Source: an uncultured Clostridia bacterium (GTDB lineage: Bacteria > Bacillota > Clostridia > Lachnospirales > Anaerotignaceae). From it: a stretch of DNA of 39,618 nucleotides. Numbering within the stretch: position 1 is the first letter of the stretch; each line of letters starts with the position of its first letter. This document shows positions 33,739 through 39,618 of this stretch, piece after piece. The notes under the pieces were generated by a model. It saw nothing but the letters and a program-made list of their open reading frames with translations, was not told where the DNA came from and did not search any database. The position numbers were made by a program, and so were the translations under genes. The stretch lies in assembly GCA_944384265.1 (NCBI GenBank), contig CALWSR010000030.1, forward strand, positions 1 through 39,618, in the 5' to 3' direction.

Positions 33739-36700
33739 ATGAAAAAGTATCAAGCAATTGCATTTTTACTGTCCACAGCAATGACAGTAAGCACGGCTGT
33801 GCCTGCACTGGCTGCGGCCAACGACATCAGCGGACACTGGGCAGAAGCAACCATTACACAATGGCAAAATGCGGGCAGAATCGGCGGTTATGAAGACGGC
33901 ACATTCAGACCAGACCAATCCATTACCAGAGCAGAATTTGTACGTCTTTTAAACAGTGCTGTGTCCACACAAGGCTCTGCTCCCATCAGCTTCAGCGACG
34001 TCAGCCCAAGCGATTGGTATTATAATGATGTGGCAAAGGCAGTTGGCAACAACATTGCCAGCGGATTTGAAGACGGCACATTCAGACCGGGTGAAACTGT
34101 AACCAGAATGCAGGCGGCTGTATTTATCAGCAATGCATTGCATTTGACAAGCAATGAAGCAGGTGCAAACGGCTTTACAGATGCGGCACAGCTTCCCTCA
34201 TGGGCAAAGGGTGCAGTGGGCGCAGTGGTGGCAGGCGGCTATATGTCCGGCTATCCTGACGGCAGCTTTGGCGGCAGCAAGGGCATGACAAGAGCAGAGG
34301 CCGTTTCCACATTAGACAGAGTGTTAAAATCCTCCGGTGTACAGGAGGTGCCAAGCGACACCACAGAGCCAACCACACCAGCAGAAACAACTGAGGATAC
34401 TTCCAAAACAGGCAATATGGTATGGGAAAGCGGCGGAAAAGGCTCCAGCAGCTCCAGCTCAGGCTCCGGCTCTTCTGACAAAGACACCACTGTTGCCGTA
34501 ACAGGCGTTTCATTAGACCAAACCACATTGTCATTAAAAGAAGGAGAAACAGCAGTGCTGACTGCCACTGTGACACCAACAAATGCCACAGACAAAACAG
34601 TGACATTCTCCTCCAGCGATGAAACCATTGCAGCCGTTTCCTCCACAGGAACTGTTATTGCAATGAAAGAAGGCAGTGCTACCATCACTGTAACCACAAA
34701 GGACGGAGGCAAAACAGCAACCTGCGCCGTAACCGTTACAGCCGTAGAAACAGAAGAACCAACACCAACACCTCCTCCATCTACACCAAATGAGCTGCCA
34801 ACAGAGCTTAAGGGTGCAGAAAATGTGCAGGCAGCCGATGACGGCACCACTAAATTTGACAGATACAGCGGTGTAACATTGTCCACAGCCATCCCTGAAA
34901 ATGGCGGAAAAGAAGTAACGGTCAATTTAGGCGGCACTGCTCCGGCAGGCAAATTTGTCAGCGATGATGCTGTGTTTGCTGAACAAATCAATGGAGATTA
35001 TGGCTTCGTTTTAAATGGTCAAATTACAACAGATAACAGCTCCTACACAGACAATACAACAGACAACCCTGGATTTGTAGACGGCAAGCCAAATTATATG
35101 GTTTGGGTGGTAGACATTCCTGTGCCTGAAAACTTCAATGAAGATGCAGCAAAAGTCAGCATTACACAAACAAATCCTGCGCTGACAGCATTCTATTTTG
35201 ATGCAACACAAAGAGCATATACACCAAGTGATTCTCCTGCACCTTCTGACAGTGATTTAACAAGCAAAATCCCCGGCTGCTCCGACATCAAGCTGGTGCC
35301 TACTGCTGACGGTACAGCATATGTGGGGCAAAAGGCAGGCAGTGCCACAGGTTCTTCCGTAGCAGACCGTTCTGAAACACGTCCGGACGGTACAAAAGTC
35401 ATCCGTTACAGTATGCTGGTACTGCCCGGAGAAAACATTACATTGGATACCAAATGGACATCAGCAGACGGCAGTACAACACAAACTGTAACATACACCG
35501 TCAACAACACACTGACTGTATCCGACCAAACTGCACAAAACCACGGCTTTGCACAAAGCTTGACTGCTGAAGGTGTATCTGCTGATGTATCCTATGCTGC
35601 GGACACAAATACTTATGATGTCACACTCTCCTCTGCAAATGAGATTACACCAGGCTTGCTTGTTGCAGGCAGTGAAGCTACACCGGAAGAGCAAGCGGCT
35701 ATTGCTGCCATCAACAATGACTTCACCGGCTCCACAGTGCTTCAAAACGGTGAAAAATCATTGTTCTTGACTACAATAGACGTTCCTGTGCCTGCAAATG
35801 CAAAAGGCGTTTATATGGAACAGAAAAACGATGCTATTTTTGCAGCATATCCAACAAGCGGCAGTGGTGATGAATATGACACCGGTGCAAACGGTACTTT
35901 TAGATTGACAGCAGATAGTGACGGTTTTGGCTATGCAAAGAAAAAATTCTATGCACTTCAGCCTAACGATACTGTATTCAGAATGGCTGTCATTGCAAAC
36001 CCAGCTGATACAAAGGGCATCAAAATGACATTTGCATTCAGCACCAGTAATAAAGCAGATACAACAATGAGTGCAACAAACACTGTGGCGGATGCCGTAA
36101 GTGAAGCAAATCTCATTGGCAGTGCTGTAACATACCATATTGATGCAACAGGTGTACAGGTGGCACAGCAGCCAGTTGTAACTCCCGGAACATCTACCAG
36201 TGGCACAACAGCAAATGAAGTTGTAGGCCCAGACAAAACAACCATTACTGTTTCTGCCGATTCTGAGGTTACAGGCGGTGTTTCCCATGCAGGCAATGTA
36301 CAAAGCATTGTAGACACTGTATATTCCGCTGATGATGTAAATAAAAAATTGGCAAACAGCATTGAAGGAAAATCCTCTGTTGTGCAAACATTGAACATTC
36401 CTGTGGGCGGTACTGCAACAGCGGCAGCATTTGCTGACCAATACAGCGAAGTAAAGGCTTCCCCTCGGGCTGATGCAATAGATGTTACCATTTCCGGAAG
36501 CTCTGCATTAAAAGCGGCTACGGGAGAGGAAAGCACCACCCTATCTGTAACACCTGAAAACGGCTTTGTAAAAGTGCCTGTATTTGTGGCAGAAGGTGAC
36601 ACAGTGACTGTAACAGCAGAAAACAATACTTATGAGGTTGTACTGGACAGCCATGTTACAATCAAACCGGTAGTGGTTACAACAGCAGACAGAAATATCA

Positions 36701-37647
36701 GCACAGTAGAAGCCACTGCAACAAAAACAGGAGAAGGCACATATGACATATTGGTAAGCGGTGAAGCAACAGGAGGAGAATTGACAGAAGACAATTCCGG
36801 ACTGTCCCAAGCCATCGCAGAAGACTTGAATGAAACATTCAGAGGCACATCCGACAGTGACCCTAACTGGGAATTGTTCCAGCAAGCTAGAGCAAAAGGC
36901 TCTATCATACTGACACTGGATTTGCCTGTTGATTATCCAGAAGCAACAAAATTAGTTATAAAACAAACAAATGAAGTATTGAAGGATTATGCAGCAGGCA
37001 GTGACATGATTGACAACACAAATGGTATCAAAACCAATGACAAAGTGACTGTGCCAGCAGACGATATGATTTTTGGCGGTACAGACGGTATGTCATTGCT
37101 GTTTAACCCTAACTATGATGTTACATTAGAATTTACTTATACAGTAGATTCTGAATACAAAACGGTTACATATACCATCAAATCTGATGGATTAAATGTG
37201 ACAGAGCCAACTGTTACAAAGGCATTGGCAGAGCTGCCATACAATGAAATCACAGAAGAAAACACTGTTTTAGAAAATGATGAGTCCATTGAAGCAGATA
37301 CAGAGGAAAGCACTGACACAGCGGAAGCTCCTTCCAAAACAGACACACAAGAAAGTGCAGACGCAACAGAGGGTCCCTCTGAAACAGACACACAAGAAAG
37401 TGCTGATGCAACAGAAGGTCCCTCCAAAACAGACACACAAGAAAGTGATGATGTAACAGAAGGTCCCTCTGAAACAGACACACAAGAAAGTGCTGACGCA
37501 ACAGAAGGTCCCTCTGAAACAGACACACAAGAAAGTGCTGATACAACAGAAGGTCCCTCTGAAACAGACACACAAGAAAGTGATGATGTAACAGAAGGTC
37601 CCTCTGAAACAGACACACAAGAAAGTGCTGATGTAGCAGAGGCTTAA
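33739..37647 (+). CDS. S-layer-homology (SLH) surface protein with Big2 domain
   Basis: 1302 aa from ATG 33739 (AAGGAGGA upstream; the in-frame ATG 33715 lies before the ribosome site). It has a signal peptide (cut near PALA-AANDI). Three SLH domains follow: about 26-75 (ISGHWAEATITQW, GYEDGTFRPDQSITRAEFV), 85-135 (SPSDWYYNDVAKAVG, GFEDGTFRPGETVTRMQA) and 145-195 (GYPDGSFGGSKGMTRAEAV). SLH domains bind pyruvylated wall polymer. A Ser/Gly linker leads to a Big2 Ig-like domain (about 250-335: VTGVSLDQTTLSLKEGETA). About 850 residues of Thr/Asn-rich strand sequence without a named domain follow, ending in a 15-residue acidic repeat. It is likely an abundant surface-layer protein or adhesin. Codon use is GC-richer and purine-rich, as in highly expressed genes. 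Confidence 0.92.
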   Translation: MKKYQAIAFLLSTAMTVSTAVPALAAANDISGHWAEATITQWQNAGRIGGYEDGTFRPDQSITRAEFVRLLNSAVSTQGSAPISFSDVSPSDWYYNDVAKAVGNNIASGFEDGTFRPGETVTRMQAAVFISNALHLTSNEAGANGFTDAAQLPSWAKGAVGAVVAGGYMSGYPDGSFGGSKGMTRAEAVSTLDRVLKSSGVQEVPSDTTEPTTPAETTEDTSKTGNMVWESGGKGSSSSSSGSGSSDKDTTVAVTGVSLDQTTLSLKEGETAVLTATVTPTNATDKTVTFSSSDETIAAVSSTGTVIAMKEGSATITVTTKDGGKTATCAVTVTAVETEEPTPTPPPSTPNELPTELKGAENVQAADDGTTKFDRYSGVTLSTAIPENGGKEVTVNLGGTAPAGKFVSDDAVFAEQINGDYGFVLNGQITTDNSSYTDNTTDNPGFVDGKPNYMVWVVDIPVPENFNEDAAKVSITQTNPALTAFYFDATQRAYTPSDSPAPSDSDLTSKIPGCSDIKLVPTADGTAYVGQKAGSATGSSVADRSETRPDGTKVIRYSMLVLPGENITLDTKWTSADGSTTQTVTYTVNNTLTVSDQTAQNHGFAQSLTAEGVSADVSYAADTNTYDVTLSSANEITPGLLVAGSEATPEEQAAIAAINNDFTGSTVLQNGEKSLFLTTIDVPVPANAKGVYMEQKNDAIFAAYPTSGSGDEYDTGANGTFRLTADSDGFGYAKKKFYALQPNDTVFRMAVIANPADTKGIKMTFAFSTSNKADTTMSATNTVADAVSEANLIGSAVTYHIDATGVQVAQQPVVTPGTSTSGTTANEVVGPDKTTITVSADSEVTGGVSHAGNVQSIVDTVYSADDVNKKLANSIEGKSSVVQTLNIPVGGTATAAAFADQYSEVKASPRADAIDVTISGSSALKAATGEESTTLSVTPENGFVKVPVFVAEGDTVTVTAENNTYEVVLDSHVTIKPVVVTTADRNISTVEATATKTGEGTYDILVSGEATGGELTEDNSGLSQAIAEDLNETFRGTSDSDPNWELFQQARAKGSIILTLDLPVDYPEATKLVIKQTNEVLKDYAAGSDMIDNTNGIKTNDKVTVPADDMIFGGTDGMSLLFNPNYDVTLEFTYTVDSEYKTVTYTIKSDGLNVTEPTVTKALAELPYNEITEENTVLENDESIEADTEESTDTAEAPSKTDTQESADATEGPSETDTQESADATEGPSKTDTQESDDVTEGPSETDTQESADATEGPSETDTQESADTTEGPSETDTQESDDVTEGPSETDTQESADVAEA
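37339..37644 (+). repeat. 45-bp tandem repeat at the 3' end of the SLH gene
   Basis: Six full units and one partial unit of 45 bp encode TDTQESADATEGPSE with small changes (A/D, A/T/V, E/K). Unit starts are 37339, 37384, 37429, 37474, 37519, 37564 and 37609. The near identity of the DNA suggests recent slippage; copy number should vary between strains. Confidence 0.9.
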
Positions 37648-38586
37648 TCATAAAAAGCATATGACGTCCCTGTCATATTGCAATACAAAAAAATGGTTAT
37701 GGGAGAGTTTCAAATGTGCCGCCTCCCCCATAGCATAAAAAGGTATCTTTATTTTTCCCTTAAACAAATTTTATCATAAAAAAATAGGTCTTGGTGTATT
37801 ATGTGCCGTAATATACCAAGACCTTTTTTATGGCTTATACTGTTTTATAAAACACCACAGCCAATTTTGGATACGCCCATTTTTTGCGCTGTTTTTATTC
37901 CTTTTATCTGCTGTGCTGCAAATGTTATGCTGCAAAACAACATTTCCTTTCAAGCATTGAGATAGAAAAGAAGCTTCTTTTTGCCTTTCAAATGTTTTAT
38001 ATTTCTTTCTCTGCATTATAAACCTTCCGGTGCAAATTTATACATTTTTATGCCAAATCACCATAAGTCCATTGTCATTTATTTGTTTTGTTATTTTATT
38101 TTCATTGTGATTACTTTAATATATGGTATTTGCAAAATATTCTGCCTTTACTTTTCATTTTTATATTATATTTGTCATACTTTTGTTTTTGCAATGCTCT
38201 TTCCCTTCTTTATATTGCTCTTATTTTCCATTTCTATGAAAATTTTATTGCTTTCATATAAAATATCATTTTGATACTATTTTTGGTTATATATAGCAAA
38301 TACGGGTTGCTTTTGCTATTTCACCATTCCTGCAAAGCTTTTTTTGCCTCTCAATGCTTTTCAAATTTCATTTTGCCCTCTTCTTTGATTAAAATGGCTG
38401 TTTTTCCTTTTTTCAGCTTCGTCCTTATCACATCTCAATTTCTTGCTTTCTCTTCTATCCCATTCTCATAGCACTTTCTTATATCTCTATTTTCCGTTTC
38501 ATAAATCAGCCATATTACTTATTTTGAGAATGTTATTAAAGTGATGAAATAAGGACATACTAATAACAAAGGAGATGTTATTTAGT
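37648..38586. other. gene-free stretch between SLH gene and IS remnant
   Basis: It contains a hairpin without a T-run (about 37695-37735) and the strong terminator at 37785-37829. From 37830 to 38586 the plus strand is very T-rich. Frames there have no ribosome sites and no recognisable products. Confidence 0.6.
37785..37829 (+). terminator. terminator of the SLH gene
   Basis: AGGTCTTGGTGTATTAT pairs with AATATACCAAGACCT and is followed by six T. It lies 140 bp after the stop codon. Confidence 0.85.
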
Positions 38587-39240
38587 ATGAAATGTAAAAA
38601 ATATGGAGCAACAGAACAAAGCAAAAATGGATTGATAAAAGGACATCAAAGATATAAATGTAAAAATTGTGGTTATCAATTTGTATCGACTTTACAGAAG
38701 GGATTGTATGAGCAGACAAAATGAATTGTATATTTATGATACATTAATGGGTTATCTTTTAGAACAATTGCTGGTTTATTGAATACTTCTGCAGCCAGCA
38801 TATTACGCTGGGTAAGAAAATTTGCATTACAGCATTATGAAAAACCACAGCCTACTTCAGAAGCTGTGGTAATACAATTAGATGAAATGTGGCACTTTCT
38901 ACATTTAAAAAAACAAACTAAAGCATATTGTACTGATACAGTACAACGCATCCAATGTGGCAATAGTGATACCGTTACCCTTAAAAAATGACTCCAAAGA
39001 TTAAAAAAGTGGAATGTCAAAATTTATATGACTGACAACTTGAAGTCTTATGCAGAAGTTATCCCAGAAGAACTATTAGTACAAAGTAAAAAATACACTT
39101 CTCCTATTGAAAGGAACAATTCTTGTCAGAGGCATTGGTTTCTTCAGAAGAAAAACATATGTTGTATCCCGTTCTTTAGGAATGATAGATTTCACCATGT
39201 TTCTTTTTGCCAAGTTTCATTGTAATGCCTCTTTTGCATT
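38587..39240 (+). pseudogene. decayed IS1-family-type transposase
   Basis: Broken frames give the parts of an IS1-like element. The first, from ATG 38587, is an InsA-like zinc-finger start (GHQRYKCKNCGYQFVST; the first Cys pair is damaged, CKKYG) that ends at a stop after 45 codons. Next come a helix-turn-helix part (IAGLLNTSAASILRWVRKF), then QLDEMWHFLHLKKQTK (first catalytic Asp), then in shifted frames VKIYMTDNLKSYAEVIP and ERNNSCQRHWF, and a C-terminal RKTYVVSRSLGMIDF/FAKFHCN segment in a further frame. At least three frameshifts or stops make it inactive. I could not define terminal repeats. Confidence 0.8.
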
Positions 39241-39400
39241 CCATTCATTATTTGCTTAACATCCTCAATTTATGATATACTAGTTATCCTTTTATATAAT
39301 GCCACTGCAAATCTTCATTATGAAATGATAATTAAGTTGTTTTATATACGAAAGTATTTTACTTATCCCCAGTAGAACCAGCGATTTTTCTAGCTAAAAC

Positions 39401-39444
39401 AGACAAAAATAACCTTGATATTGAGATATAACGCAATATCAAGG
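39401..39444 (-). terminator. terminator of the tRNA genes
   Basis: CCTTGATATTG and CAATATCAAGG form an 11-bp stem (39413-39444), followed on the minus strand by TTATTTTTG. It ends the tRNA transcript that runs leftwards. Confidence 0.8.
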
Positions 39445-39454
39445 CTATTTCGAG

Positions 39455-39526
39455 AGGCGCTGATCGGATTTGAACCGATGCATAGAGGTGTTGCAGACCT
39501 TTGCCTTACCACTTGGCTACAGCGCC
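39455..39526 (-). tRNA. tRNA-Cys (GCA)
   Basis: The minus strand reads GGCGCTG ... CAGCGCC plus discriminator T, with the anticodon loop CTGCAAC (anticodon GCA) and TTCAAAT in the T loop. All four arms fold. CCA is not encoded. Confidence 0.93.
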
Positions 39527-39544
39527 ATATAAAATTTCAAAAAA

Positions 39545-39616
39545 TGACCCGACCGGGAATCGAACCCGGGTTACAGCCGTGAAAGGGCCGTGTCTTAACC
39601 TCTTGACCACCGGGCC
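39545..39616 (-). tRNA. tRNA-Glu (TTC)
   Basis: The minus strand reads GGCCCGG ... TCGGGTC plus discriminator A, with the anticodon loop CTTTCAC (anticodon TTC) and GTTCGATTC in the T loop. It lies 18 bp upstream of tRNA-Cys, so both are likely on one transcript. CCA is not encoded. Confidence 0.93.
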
Positions 39617-39618
39617 TT

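Noticed and set aside
34251..34991. Long minus-strand frames within the SLH gene (also 35758-36441 and 35958-36626)
   Set aside because: These are antisense shadows of a repetitive, purine-rich coding strand; no ribosome sites and no sensible domains.
37339..37644. CRISPR-like array
   Set aside because: The units are contiguous and coding, without spacers; it is an in-frame tandem repeat.
37828..38016. 62-codon minus-strand frame
   Set aside because: No clear ribosome site, and its 3' end overlaps the T-run of the SLH terminator.

Overview
The window looks like chromosomal DNA of a low-GC, probably spore-forming Firmicute of the gut Clostridia/Lachnospiraceae type. The evidence is AT-rich intergenic DNA, strong AGGAGG-type ribosome binding sites, T-rich intrinsic terminators, a LonB-type protease, a BglG/LicT antiterminator controlling a PTS operon, and a large S-layer-homology (SLH) surface protein. 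The exact taxon cannot be fixed from the window.

About 22 kb at the left (1-22447) is one block of minus-strand genes, transcribed right to left, that I interpret as a contractile injection apparatus (T6SS/phage-tail relative) in a Gram-positive-type genome. In transcription order it has a 724-aa sheath-like protein (TssB+TssC-like in one chain), a 141-aa Hcp-like tube protein, a J-domain protein, an FHA protein, a PP2C-fold protein with altered metal ligands, a 27-codon small ORF, two unrecognised proteins (426 and 229 aa), a SAP-like/Hsp70-like ATPase, a 259-aa unrecognised protein and an RHS/YD-repeat protein without a toxin tip. After a 0.9-kb gene-free stretch come a small protein that may be a DcrB/Eag-like effector chaperone, a stand-alone VgrG spike, a pentapeptide-repeat protein, an Imm11/DUF1629-like protein, a DUF4280 PAAR-like tip protein and a giant VgrG-RHS fusion that runs off the left edge. 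I see no ClpV/AAA+ recycling ATPase, no TssJLM membrane complex and no gp25-like wedge in the window, so the machine is either incomplete here or of a different architecture.

The 22448-23308 intergenic region separates this block from rightward genes. It holds a strong rightward promoter, two near-identical promoter-like repeats 94 bp apart and a 13-bp inverted repeat in the presumed sheath-gene leader. Then follow two tandem paralogous secreted proteins with copper-amine-oxidase-N-like repeats, a small hypothetical gene with a fragment beside it, a decayed DDE transposase, and lonB (minus strand).

From 28458 the right side contains a decayed fragment homologous to the SLH protein further right and a self-regulated PTS operon: promoter, RAT antiterminator/terminator, BglG-family antiterminator, EIIA-Glc and a NagE-type EIICB. 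This operon is visibly GC-richer than its neighbours. After it come a small hypothetical gene and the 1302-aa SLH/Big2 protein with a 45-bp tandem repeat at its 3' end, preceded by two related palindromes exactly 147 bp apart. The window ends with a decayed IS1-type transposase and two minus-strand tRNA genes (Cys and Glu) with their terminator.
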